Assembly: GCA_026120035.1 (NCBI GenBank)
Contig: JALRME010000021.1
Location: 434,001 to 498,000 of the forward strand
Length of the DNA stretch: 64,000 nt
Reading direction: 5' to 3'
Source of the DNA: Coleophoma eucalyptorum
Taxonomy: Eukaryota; Ascomycota; Leotiomycetes; Helotiales; Dermateaceae
The translations under genes were made by a program, and so were the position numbers. A model generated the notes under the pieces. That model saw only the letters and a program-made list of their open reading frames with translations, was not told the origin of the DNA and searched no databases. This document shows positions 34,075 to 43,459 of the stretch, piece by piece. Position 1 is the stretch's first letter. Each line of letters opens with the position of its first letter.

Positions 34075-35667
34075 CTATAACCTGCTATTAAACTTCTTCG
34101 TGTCCCGACTCGTCTCGTCCATCTCCTTGCGCATAACTTCATTGAATTCTTCCCAGCCGTCAAGGTATAAGTGATGACCCGCTTGCTTGATAATCACGAC
34201 TTTTGCACTACCATTCTCCAATTTCTTCTCTTCTTCCGTAGCAGTTCGCAGAACTTTGGCTCGTTCTTCTCTGATTTTCTGCTCTGCGGCGTAGCCACCA
34301 GTAACGTCCATCCAATCGTTATCGCCATACATCATAACAACCGGAATACCAGTCTCTTTGGTGACATTAACCGCAGATCTCTCAATACTGTCCTTGTCCT
34401 TTGGTGACGGGATACTCTGACGTCCAACACCTTGAATACGGCGGATCAAGGGACTACGGGCAAAGGCGCCAGGAGCAAGGATATATGCAAGGGCATACTC
34501 TCCACTACCTCGTTGGCGAAATAGTGAGTAAGCATATTGGTGCAAAGCTTCGGATTCTTCATCGGGTAGGTGGGAAAACCGTCTGGACGTCCATCCGGAA
34601 ACGAACTTGGGCCCAAGAGGTCCAGTCAAACGTACAATGCTGAAAGGAGAAATGTTGGCGTCCCAAAGATACGTGAGCCATTTCGGCAGTGGTCGGCGTG
34701 GTGGAGTATCTGGCGATGACTTATCCTTATCGCTTGCTTTTGAGCGAGCGTTCAGAAAGTTGTTATTGTCTCCATTGACTTTGGCAGTGCTGTCTTGGTT
34801 GATAATATCATCTTCTTGATCCTGCAAGAATTCGTTGGCCATAGTAGATTCTTCAGGTTCCGGCATATCTGCCTTGACAGCATAAGGGTCCTCGGGAATG
34901 CCAACAGGCGAGGCAAGAATGAGCTTGTTCAAATGTCCAGGGTACTTGAGGGCATATGCTACAGCCATATAGCCGCCCATGGAATGTCCCAAAAGTGTAA
35001 ATTTGTCAATTTTCTTGAGGACTCGCCACTCTTCGAGCGCATCAATGAACCAGTTTTCCGCCTCATTGATCTTACCCTGATGATCCTTGGCATGGATTTT
35101 AAAGGTTGGTCTACTGCTTCGGCCCATTCCAAGCATGTCCAAGGCATAGATCTTCCAGCCTTTAGCTCGACTTAGGCCTTCAAAATTCTTGTAGAAGAAG
35201 CCGAGCCCAGCACCATATCCGTGAAGCATAACCAGATTTTCCTCCACCTCTTCGCCTACTCGTTCCACTGAGAACTCGTTCAAAGCGCGACCTTTGCCAC
35301 TCAATTGTATCAGCTTCGAATGCCATGCTCTTGGGCCGTGGGGATCTGTTAAAGAAGTCGTTTGTACGGCAGGGGAAACTCGTGAAGGATCGTTGTTGAT
35401 GGACGTGCTCGACGATGAGGTGGAAACTGGTGCGGTGCCAGTCTGGGTGTGTGTTGGCGGCTTCTGGAGATATGGAATGAATGACATGACATTATGCTCG
35501 GCCATTGCAGGCGTAATACTCGCCCACCATTGACAGAAGGCTTGGTTATAACCTAGGGGGAAGAAGGTTGATTTGCGAGGTTCTCCGGCAGCTTTCGCTC
35601 GCTGCGAGGCCAACATTGGTTGCTGGCCTCTCTCGGGAGACGCATTCGAACTGGCAGAGGCAGACAT
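34075..35667 (-). CDS. Cld1/ABHD5-like alpha/beta hydrolase (phospholipid deacylase)
   Basis: Alpha/beta hydrolase of the CGI-58/ABHD5 - yeast Cld1 group; Cld1 removes an acyl chain from cardiolipin in mitochondria. One exon, 530 residues from the first ATG at 35667 (ACCATG). The oxyanion region is MLHGYGAGLGFFYKNF, the nucleophile Ser229 is in LLGHSMGG, an acid follows MMYGDNDWMD, and QAGHHLYLD supplies the catalytic His and the HX4D motif of this group. Between SPVGIPEDPY and WDANISPF lies a low-complexity Asp/Ser-rich insertion. The frame stays open upstream without an ATG to 35850, and those 61 codons read like a mitochondrial presequence. The gene is divergent from Spo7, another lipid-related gene; that may be chance. 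Confidence 0.86.
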   Translation of the reverse strand: MSASASSNASPERGQQPMLASQRAKAAGEPRKSTFFPLGYNQAFCQWWASITPAMAEHNVMSFIPYLQKPPTHTQTGTAPVSTSSSSTSINNDPSRVSPAVQTTSLTDPHGPRAWHSKLIQLSGKGRALNEFSVERVGEEVEENLVMLHGYGAGLGFFYKNFEGLSRAKGWKIYALDMLGMGRSSRPTFKIHAKDHQGKINEAENWFIDALEEWRVLKKIDKFTLLGHSMGGYMAVAYALKYPGHLNKLILASPVGIPEDPYAVKADMPEPEESTMANEFLQDQEDDIINQDSTAKVNGDNNNFLNARSKASDKDKSSPDTPPRRPLPKWLTYLWDANISPFSIVRLTGPLGPKFVSGWTSRRFSHLPDEESEALHQYAYSLFRQRGSGEYALAYILAPGAFARSPLIRRIQGVGRQSIPSPKDKDSIERSAVNVTKETGIPVVMMYGDNDWMDVTGGYAAEQKIREERAKVLRTATEEEKKLENGSAKVVIIKQAGHHLYLDGWEEFNEVMRKEMDETSRDTKKFNSRL

Positions 35668-36662
35668 GGTGGAATATGGATTTCCCTCGACTTGACAGCT
35701 AGACTGGGCGATTTGTTTCAGGCGCAGCGGCGATGTTCGACAGGCAAGTGAATCTGTGGCAACAGATCGCAATAAAAGCGACGGCGCACTGAAGGAATAC
35801 AACTTGACGATGGAGAATTGAGAAGTAGATGGCCTACCTCTCGTTGCCACTTAAGTATTTGTATGTCTTGCTGACTCGGTTGGGGTTAAGACAATCGGGC
35901 TGGTATGTCCGTGGACCTGCGCACAGGGACCGGCGGGCCTGGGTAGCAATAAAAGTACTTCCGAGTAGTGATGACGGTGATAGTGTGGCAAGAACGGTGG
36001 AGCCAGACCATGTGATTAGCTTTTCCCTAGAGCTGCAGGTGCCGGACTTTGCAAAGTCTACGAGTCCTTCCTCCGAATCAAATGGGCCAGATCTTCACGT
36101 TGCTTCGGCTCGATGCTGCAAGTTGGCCTTCCTCATCTGATGTCTTCCCGGCCGGCCACGGCTTAATACAAGTCCCGCCCCCAACAATCTTGTCGTGGTT
36201 GAGTTGTATACGTACGAATCCGAAGTTGGGCCTGAAACTTCCAGGGCGACAACTTTAACACTGACGGTGACGGTGACGGTGACGGTGACCTGCCGTATAC
36301 TCAGGGTTAATATCACGATTAGATAGAGCGGGTAAATATCGAGGGGCAAATAATGCAGCAAAAGACCCTTGGATTTGCGATGGGGTGTTTCACGTGATCT
36401 CAGCATACGGATGACCATAGCATTCCGTTCTCACTTATGACGCCAGAAGTTTGAGGATCAGCCTCGCGAAGCTAAGCTCTATGTCCCTTTCTATTACCGT
36501 AAGCTCAACCACACTTTTTCCTGTGATATCTTCGCAAGTCGCTGTTGTCGGGATAGCAGCACATATGTGAACCTTTGCGACGTGTGCATAGGAGAACACC
36601 TTTTCGATTCCTGGATCGTATGAAGTATGCCGGTATAACAGCTGAGCGCAATCCTGATCAAC
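35668..36662. promoter_or_regulatory. Divergent promoter region with hexamer repeat
   Basis: About 1 kb between the Cld1-like gene (-) and Spo7 (+). Bases 35668-35850 remain open in the Cld1 frame. A perfect ACGGTG hexamer repeat lies at 36261-36291. No other coding frame seen. Confidence 0.5.
36261..36291. repeat. (GGTGAC)n hexanucleotide repeat
   Basis: About five tandem copies of the six-base unit GGTGAC between two divergent genes. The region is non-coding on the plus strand; on the minus strand it gives VTVTVTV in a short open frame without support. Confidence 0.85.
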
Positions 36663-38060
36663 ATGTCGAGCAAGCTTGACCAGCTCGTGAAAGGCGCGCC
36701 TCCGCCGGGAAACCTCTATAACATCACATCAACGACGCCAATTCTTGGGTCTGATTCGCCGAGTGCGCCATCCCTACCCGATCCCTTAGCCTCCCTTCCC
36801 TCGTCTCCTCCCCAGATCTATCTCAACCTTCTTATCCTCGAAGCATCGCTGCGCGCGCAATGGCTTCAGCTGCGGACTCGAAGACGTCAACATACCTTTT
36901 TCCTTACGCTATTGGGATTGTGGATACTGTGCTTCGGATATGCACTTTTTCTCGCGCCAAGAGAGGATGGAAGTGGTGTTGGGGGTTCGGTATACTGGGT
37001 AGTTGAAGTCTTTGAGAAGATGTGCTTGATGGGAGGAGTCGTTACTGGAATATTGGTTTGGGGAACTGGACAATGGGAAAGAGGTGTACGATGGCCAAAA
37101 AGATTTGTCGGACATACTAATCGAGGTTTACGCGGCTTCAATTGTAAATTGGTCGTGATCAAACAATCATGGTGGAAGGAATTCACATCCATGCTATCAT
37201 TCTTCTTCTCCTACGGACTGTTTTCAAGTAGCAGCGGAGATTCATACCAATTTGTGGACCAAGGACTTCTGATCGAGTCTGAAAAGGCAACAAAGAATGG
37301 AGGGCATCACGCCTTACCAAACATCCACGAAAATGATGAAACACCAGGCTATGAAGAGGATTTGGCTCCAGGAGGAGATTATGTAAAACTACTGCTACTC
37401 CCTAAACCATTCTCACCAGGATTTCGAGAAAACTGGGACATATATCGGACAGAGTACTGGGAAAAAGAAAACGAACGACGCCAAGTGCTTCGAGGCAAGC
37501 TTAAGGAACGAGAACGCAAGATAGCCAAAGAGGAAGGTGGTTGGTTATGGTGGACTGGCTGGCGAGGGTGGAAGCGTCGTAAGGGGCATGGTGGAAGAGG
37601 AGGTGATATTGAAAAAACAAACCTACATGCACGCCACAGTCAACTCGAAAAGGATCCAAAACGCCTTCGTAGCGGCAGTATTCGTTCCGGCTCGCACTCA
37701 AGAAGCTCATCACGAAGTTCCACGCCAGCACAGGATAATGACGATGTTGTTGCTGGACACACTCGACGCGGTAGCACAGCATCCAGCACTTCAGAACGTC
37801 GACGGAAGAAAGGTCCCCCGGGTACACGAATTCAGAAACTTACTCCGTCTGGCTCAGTGGCTGGTTCGCGGTCTTCGACTCCAGAAGTACATTCTCCCCT
37901 CGTGAGAGAGAACAGCTTCACCAGTGTTTCTTCACTTGAGGAGGTGGATCGTCCTTCCACTCCCCTAACGGATGGTGATTCTACCCGATCTCTGAGGAGT
38001 TCGGCGAAAGTAGCTAGGAAATCGAGTTTGAGTAGACAGGCAACCGCTTCGTCCCCTTAG
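36663..38060 (+). CDS. spo7: Spo7, regulatory subunit of the Nem1-Spo7 phosphatase
   Basis: Membrane partner of the phosphatase Nem1 at the nuclear envelope and ER; the complex dephosphorylates the phosphatidate phosphatase Pah1 and so controls phospholipid against triacylglycerol synthesis and nuclear shape. Single exon, 465 residues. The conserved core starts at PQIYLNLLILEASLRAQWLQL (residues 50-70), followed by two membrane segments at about 79-98 and 112-137. WPKRFVGHTNRGLRGFN and VIKQSWWKEF follow. The C-terminal 180 residues are charged and then Ser/Arg-rich (SGSIRSGSHSRSSSRSSTP), probably phosphorylated. Yeast Spo7 is shorter; the long tail is usual in moulds. Confidence 0.93.
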   Translation: MSSKLDQLVKGAPPPGNLYNITSTTPILGSDSPSAPSLPDPLASLPSSPPQIYLNLLILEASLRAQWLQLRTRRRQHTFFLTLLGLWILCFGYALFLAPREDGSGVGGSVYWVVEVFEKMCLMGGVVTGILVWGTGQWERGVRWPKRFVGHTNRGLRGFNCKLVVIKQSWWKEFTSMLSFFFSYGLFSSSSGDSYQFVDQGLLIESEKATKNGGHHALPNIHENDETPGYEEDLAPGGDYVKLLLLPKPFSPGFRENWDIYRTEYWEKENERRQVLRGKLKERERKIAKEEGGWLWWTGWRGWKRRKGHGGRGGDIEKTNLHARHSQLEKDPKRLRSGSIRSGSHSRSSSRSSTPAQDNDDVVAGHTRRGSTASSTSERRRKKGPPGTRIQKLTPSGSVAGSRSSTPEVHSPLVRENSFTSVSSLEEVDRPSTPLTDGDSTRSLRSSAKVARKSSLSRQATASSP

Positions 38061-38465
38061 ATGGTTAAGAGAGGTGTATAGATATTATAATTTTACAGAT
38101 TTTTACTTAATTAGTTCAAACTTATCCTTTTGTGAAGTGCTCATTACCATGCTTAAGGCTTGTTTCCTTCTTCTTAGTCTACATATTAGTCCGTCGTGCG
38201 CTATACAGCTATCCCTTATATAGCAAACAGAATTATTTAATTTGAGCAGCGGCATATTGGTCAGGTGCTTCAGAAATGGTACAATCACGATTGATAGAGC
38301 TAACAACATTCCGCTTGAGGCAATTTCATTACAAAATTATATATATCCCAGCCCCTGCCTTACATAACAAGCTCAGCTCTGGATAGCCAAGAAGGAATCC
38401 GACGTATACACCGGGAGCCAAATCTTTCTGCCATCAATTAATTCCCTCCCCTCGCTCGACACACC
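38061..38465. other. Intergenic between convergent genes
   Basis: About 400 AT-rich bases holding the 3' ends of Spo7 (+) and the flavoprotein (-). No coding frame seen. Confidence 0.5.
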
Positions 38466-39872
38466 TCACAATCCAGCACCCGTAACATATTTGGGCAACA
38501 TATCCGTGCCCATCTTCCTCCCCTTAAACCACCAAAGAATCACCCCAGGAATCTTCATGCTGCCCGAGATGCCTGTTGCCTTACTCCTCCCCATGGTGAC
38601 GGCGAGCGTAGGTGGGCCATCGGTTTTATACCACACTAGTTCCTTCCCTTTCAAGTGAAGGTCCAAGTTCTTCGCCAGCGCCTTCCCTTGGGCTTCCGTG
38701 AGCATGATCTGCGACCGCTGTAGGTCGACCACGTCGCCTGCGGCCCAGATGGAGTCGGTGTTCTTGACACGCAGGTAGTTATCCATCATCAGCTCGCCCT
38801 TTTCGTTCAGGAGATTCGAGGGCATGAACTCCGTGTTGGGGATCAAGCCTACCGTCGGGAGATACACGTCGGTGGTTAGCGTAGTTTCGTTGGAGAGCGT
38901 CAAGTCGGTGTGTCCGTCGTTTGTGGTGCCGGTGCTGGTTATGCGTGTCGATTTGATGATCTTCACGCCCATCTTCTCGAGCTGTTTCTCAACGGACGTT
39001 GCGTGTGGGACTGGAAGGCTACCCACGAGAACGTGCTCGCCGGAGGTGATCTGTAGTTTTCATGAGTCCTCGTTCGCTTCCTTCTTCCTTGATCCCAAGA
39101 ATCATAAAACGGAAACAATAGACAGATACAAAAAAGAGAACGTAGCTCACCAAAGTAATATCTTTATCCTTCCCATATTCAAAGCCCAATTCACCCGCCG
39201 TTTCTACTCCGGTTGGTCCTGCACCGCCAATGACAATCGATTTGGCAGCTTGCACACGCTTCTGCATGCCATGCAGCGTCTCTTTACCATGTTCGTACGA
39301 GCCTTCATTCTTCCACGGCATCCCGTCCGTGACCCGGCTTCCAGTCGCTACGACAAGAATGTCGTAAGTTTGCTGCACTTCTTGCCCATCATCTTTGGTG
39401 ATTGCCACAGTCTTATTACTTGGGTCCACGGAGCTGGCTTTTCCTAGGATAAAGGAATAGGCCTCACTGGGGTAGTTTTTGAAGCCTGGGGCAATTTCGA
39501 TCCAGAGCTGTGTGGAAACGAGTTAGCATGTTTATAGTTGTGTGGTAGTGTGCCCTGGGATTTATTCTATTCCCCTTTCTGTTCTTTTTTCTTTCTTGAT
39601 TGGGCTGTTTGTAATTGGACTTACTTTTTCATCACTGAATTGCCCGGGGATTATAGCCCGCACAGATGCGAGGTTGGCGTAGATGTGAGTTGAGGGAGAG
39701 ACAAGGACGATTTTGAAGTTCTTAACGACTGGTAAGGTGTGTTTGAGTAGTCTGACAAGTTGAGGAATTAGTTCTCATTTATAGGATGGTGATGGCGAGG
39801 AAGAATTACATACTTGTGCGCAACGAGAAGTCCTGCATAGGAAGCTCCTAGAATCACGATTGTTGTTGACAT
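38466..39872 (-). CDS. AIF2/FSP1-like FAD-dependent NAD(P)H oxidoreductase
   Basis: Pyridine-nucleotide-disulphide-type flavoprotein related to apoptosis-inducing factor 2 (AMID/FSP1); such proteins oxidise NAD(P)H and can reduce quinones. Exons 39872-39814, 39751-39625, 39507-39151 and 39050-38466 give 375 residues. The FAD-binding loop is VILGASYAGL at the N-terminus. ILVVATGSRV closes the first FAD half, SIVIGGAGPTGVETAGEL is the NAD(P)H-binding loop, and SIWAAGDV contacts the flavin. The C-terminal KIPGVILWWFKGRKMGTDMLP is typical of this fungal group. No mitochondrial leader is visible. The neighbouring triosephosphate-isomerase-like gene lies 670 bases away on the same strand; no functional link is evident. 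Confidence 0.88.
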
Positions 39873-40540
39873 CTTGCTGGTTCCTCAATTGTATACCTGG
39901 TCACACTTCCAAGACAGTCTCTGGCTCTGGGAGAAGGATAAATCTTGAGGCAGTCATGGACAGAGCAAAGACAGATGGCAAGTAAGCTGACATGGCATGT
40001 TTATGGGCAAATAAAGTGTGTCGTACAAGCTTACCCTCGCAGAGCTATCATCCCAACACATCCCCTCCCATCCCGGAAGCAATGGTCCAAGTATCGTCTA
40101 GCATCAGCACATTGGTGGAGGGAACATGGGAAGCACATCATAATAATAGCTACAGTAGAGTGGCATGCGTCCACGAGAAAAGGGGTCCTAGCTGCAAGTC
40201 TCGGAAAGCGGTTTAGATGATAGGCATTAGCTGTTGCTTCGTGCACCAAATGTCAGAATTCGAGCTTCACTATGCAGGTGATAATTGACTTTTCGACCGA
40301 GTGCTAGTCCGGGAGTACAGGGGACTTGGGATCTGCGGGAAGTGGTGGATGGGAGGGCCTGTGATTGGCCAATGCTTTTAACGTTGGAGGGCTGAGCCGA
40401 ACGTTGAGAAGTAGAGCAGATTCGAGATTAATTGCCTACTACCCTTGAAACCGTATATGTACGTGCTTCATTTGTCGTCTTTAATTTTGCTGTCTATTGA
40501 AATTGCATGCATCTTGAACCATTAAAGTGCTCGCCATCCA
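39873..40540. other. Intergenic, no gene recognised
   Basis: About 670 bases between two minus-strand genes. Open frames here are short and rich in His, Trp and Arg without motifs. It should contain the flavoprotein promoter. Confidence 0.45.
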
Positions 40541-41290
40541 CTATTCTGAACCAACCTCTTTGATGACCTCGAAGAAATTCTTGGGGTCATGGGCAAAGCG
40601 GCCTAGGAACAAGCCGTCCACGCCATCTCGCATCGCATCAAAGGTCCCAGGCCCAGCTGAGCCTCCGTACAGGAATCGTACCTGTCGAGTGCCGCATAGC
40701 TGTCGCAACTCCTTGGTGACGGCGACCACGTAGTCGGCTGACGCAGGTTTTGGTTGTCCGATGGCCCAGACGGGTTCGTATGCGAAGATGATCTCTTCAT
40801 CCGTCGTTGCTTCAAGAATGGTTGTGATCTGAGGCCGACACTCGTCCACTGCTGAGGAAATACTGCCTTGGTTCTTCTCGCCAATACATACCAAAGGCGT
40901 CATACCATTGCGAACGCATGCTTGTGCTTTTTTTGCTACCAGCTCATCGTTCTCTCCAAATAATCTTCTTCGTTCGGCATGGCCCAACTCGACGAGACTA
41001 CAGCCTATGCTCTTCAGAACTGCTGGTGACACCTCTCCGGTGTATGCGCCGCTGTCTTCCCAGAAACAATCCTGTGCACCGAGCCTGATAGTTGGCGCTT
41101 CGAGACTCAAGGCAGTGCTTGCAGCTGTGAGGGAGACGAAGTCGGGAATGATAAAGATATCAACCTGATGAGAGAGCGCGTGCGGACCTAGTGGTGTGCA
41201 GTCCCGTATATACTGGGTCGTCTTCTTTAAGTCAAAGTACATCTTCAGAGAGACTCCAACGGTCCTCCTCCGTGGGAATGTTGGAGCCAT
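40541..41290 (-). CDS. eyi1: Triosephosphate-isomerase-like protein, probably L-erythrulose-1-phosphate isomerase
   Basis: TIM-barrel sugar-phosphate isomerase, one exon, 249 residues, full length. Catalytic Lys16, His104 (VELGHAERR) and Glu172 (AYEPVWAIG) are present, and LYGGSAGPG binds phosphate. Three features depart from glycolytic enzymes. The near-invariant Asn before the Lys (NWK) is Ser14 (SLK). Loop 6 reads AIGQPKP rather than AIGTGK. Eukaryotic glycolytic genes normally carry introns and a conserved GGNWK start. From memory, bacterial EryH/LerI-type L-erythrulose-1-phosphate isomerases begin with a similar GTSWKMN. The divergent neighbour is RpiB-like, exactly the partner found in erythritol operons and in the Yarrowia EYK/EYI cluster. 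The fold is certain; the tetrulose-phosphate substrate is a well-supported inference. Confidence 0.82.
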   Translation of the reverse strand: MAPTFPRRRTVGVSLKMYFDLKKTTQYIRDCTPLGPHALSHQVDIFIIPDFVSLTAASTALSLEAPTIRLGAQDCFWEDSGAYTGEVSPAVLKSIGCSLVELGHAERRRLFGENDELVAKKAQACVRNGMTPLVCIGEKNQGSISSAVDECRPQITTILEATTDEEIIFAYEPVWAIGQPKPASADYVVAVTKELRQLCGTRQVRFLYGGSAGPGTFDAMRDGVDGLFLGRFAHDPKNFFEVIKEVGSE

Positions 41291-41803
41291 TATGTGGAAT
41301 CCGATTTTCCGGTGGCTTTCGTTCTAGTATCAATCGCGCTTCGGTCAAGCGTTGCAAATGTGTAGGTGCAGCGTCTCGACGTCAATTAAAAAGAGAAGAC
41401 AAGAACAACTACCCAGGCAATTCTACACGCGGCCCAATATACACCCGCAACAGCCTCGTCTCGCGAACACCCAGAGACAAAAAAGTCGTCAACCGTCAAA
41501 CCGCCAACCCCACCTCGGCAACACGACTGATCCGGGATTCCTAATCTGGATTCCCGTGAATCACCTCGACGCGGGCATGCGCCGACAATAGCCTGCAACA
41601 AAACCCAACCAATTCCCCAGGTATTGTTTATGCCTTCATGATCTCATAATATACAACATCGCGAAGGCCTTTTTATTTGACTCTCTACTCTCTTCTTTAT
41701 CACCTTATTTTCGAACTCAAGATCAACTCTTGTCGTGGAAACGTCTTGCTTTCCGACAAAAGCCTTAGTCGTCCCCGCATCTCCATCTAATTACCCCACA
41801 AAA
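41291..41803. promoter_or_regulatory. Shared divergent promoter of the isomerase pair
   Basis: A 513-base region between the two head-to-head isomerase genes. It contains an imperfect inverted repeat CGGGATTCC-N6-GGATTCCCG at 41533-41556 (one mismatch between arms), whose ends are CGG and CCG triplets as used by zinc-cluster regulators. A CT-rich leader precedes the plus-strand ATG at 41804. Confidence 0.55.
41533..41556. promoter_or_regulatory. Candidate operator: CGGGATTCC-N6-GGATTCCCG
   Basis: Inverted repeat with 9-base arms and a 6-base centre (TAATCT), placed nearly midway between the divergent isomerase starts (243 and 248 bases away). CGG/CCG outer triplets suit a Zn2Cys6 dimer, although the spacing is wider than the 0-11 bases of known sites. 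Unproven. Confidence 0.3.
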
Positions 41804-42466
41804 ATGGGCAGCAGACCAGGTTTACGCATTGTCGTAGGAGGCGACGATGGCAAGTCCACAACACCACGATTTATTTGAAGATCAGCACAACTAACAGATT
41901 GTCGTCCTCACAGCCGGATTTGATTACAAAGCGCAACTAACCCGCGATCTCGAATCCTCATCGCTTGTCTCCTCCGTCGTTGATGTTGGACCCCATTCAG
42001 CAAGCGACAAGAAAGCATACCCACACTTCGCTGTTGATGCAGCAAAGATGGTTGCGTCAGGAGAGGCGGATCGCGCACTCCTGATCTGTGGTACAGGACT
42101 TGGCGTCGCAATTAGTGCCAATAAAGTCACAGGTGTAAGGGCAGTCACGGCGCATGATAGCTTTAGTGTTGAGAGGGCCATCCTTTCGAATGATGCCCAA
42201 GTTCTTTGTCTTGGCCAGCGAGTTATTGGTATTGAGCTGGCTCGGAAGTTAGTAAAGGAGTGGCTGGGATATACATTTGACCCGGTGAGTTCTTTCTCTC
42301 CTGAAAGCGTGTGAGCTTGGTGCTCTACGACTTTTATTTCCCCCTGTTTTCTTCGCTGCACCTACTTGGAATTTGGCTGATTAGCGAGAAATAGAATTCC
42401 TCATCTGCATCAAAGGTAAAGGCGATCAATGATTACGATCTTGCGAATCAGACTATTGCGGCCTAA
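41804..42466 (+). CDS. eyi2: RpiB/LacAB-family isomerase, probably D-erythrulose-4-phosphate isomerase
   Basis: Small aldose-ketose phosphate isomerase of the RpiB fold, 162 residues from exons 41804-41849, 41914-42284 and 42395-42466. The catalytic Cys74 is in [17 protein letters not shown], and the start is [14 protein letters not shown]. The [21 protein letters not shown] segment is the wording I recall for bacterial EryI (erythrose-4-phosphate isomerase) rather than for ribose-5-phosphate RpiB (ARxHNxAN). The position usually His in SDHAG is Asp15. The first intron (41850-41913) starts with GC (GCAAGT): it is needed to join GDD to AGFDYK. The gene is divergent from the TIM-like gene and likely co-regulated with it. 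Together they could convert L-erythrulose-1-phosphate through D-erythrulose-4-phosphate to D-erythrose-4-phosphate. Confidence 0.85.
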
Positions 42467-43135
42467 AGGAGTGGAAGTTAAAGAGACGAGTAACGTGGGG
42501 GAGTTCCGGTTGCAAAAATGAACTACATATGAATTTCTTGCTCTGCACAGGCCGTTACCTGTTTATCATTCTTTTGTTGCGATGAATCTATAGCAGGCAA
42601 AACCTTATCACAATAGCCTTGTTCCTCCTATCAGCGATTCTAATTATTGAGTCAATATCGCCACTCTGCTCATTTGCGCTTACCTTAGGCATATATGCAC
42701 ACATGGACATAAAATATACACACGTTCGCTCTCTCGATACATTCTGAATTTCCTTGCTGAGGAACTCGCAAACCATATCACAAAGTCAAAGTTTGCAGCT
42801 GCTAACGTCAACTATATTTTCATAAAGCACCTCGTATTATACTTAAGGAGACTTGACTCAGTATTTCCTAGTCTGCAGGCAATTATCTATTATCACATGT
42901 TCTTGAGTGAAAATTATAAAGTGATGATGCTTATATTCACAGCAGTCAAGAAGGCGAAGAAACAAGAGTATTAACTCGCAACCCTGATCTTGTATGAGAC
43001 AACTTGATTCATCGAATTCTCCGGTACACATTTTGTACATACTAGCATTAACAATTTTGGTTCTGCCTCCCATGTTCCGTATGGTTAGTATCCAGCCAGA
43101 CACTACCGCCCACTCGTCACCCCGCAGAGGTTCTC
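42467..43135. other. Intergenic between convergent genes
   Basis: About 670 AT-rich bases between the RpiB-like gene (+) and the small protein gene (-). Two 3' regions; no coding frame seen. Confidence 0.45.
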
Positions 43136-43459
43136 TCAACCACTCTTCGCCGCAGTGTACCCCTCTTTACCCTGCATCTCCAATTCCTTCTTGAGCCGCT
43201 CCCTCTTCAAGTCCTCCTTGTTCCAGCTCTGCTGACGATTCATCTGCGGTTTCCACGTCTGGACGCCCGAGACCTGGCCCTCACTGGCCTTGCGGCCATC
43301 GTGGGGCATGGCGGTAACGTTCACACCTGTAGAAGCTATGGAGTAGTTCTCTTGAGCTCTCTTGTAGTTCGAGCCATCACTTGGACGGAATGGCATACCT
43401 GTTGATTGGGGATCCGCACCTGTTGTGCTGTAACCGGACGAGGATGTGGTGGTTGCCAT
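43136..43459 (-). CDS. Small hydrophilic protein of unknown function, 107 residues
   Basis: Uninterrupted frame with an ATG start. The composition is Ser/Thr/Gln/Asn-rich and hydrophilic, with no signal peptide or membrane segment. It begins MATTTSSSGYSTTGADP, has a middle GMPFRPSDGSNYKRAQENY, and ends with a short charged helix (WNKEDLKRERLKKELEMQG). The even codon character and the conserved-looking QTWKPQMNRQQSW make it likely real. It looks like other short, intrinsically disordered fungal stress or conidiation proteins, but I do not recognise a named family. Confidence 0.6.
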   Translation of the reverse strand: MATTTSSSGYSTTGADPQSTGMPFRPSDGSNYKRAQENYSIASTGVNVTAMPHDGRKASEGQVSGVQTWKPQMNRQQSWNKEDLKRERLKKELEMQGKEGYTAAKSG

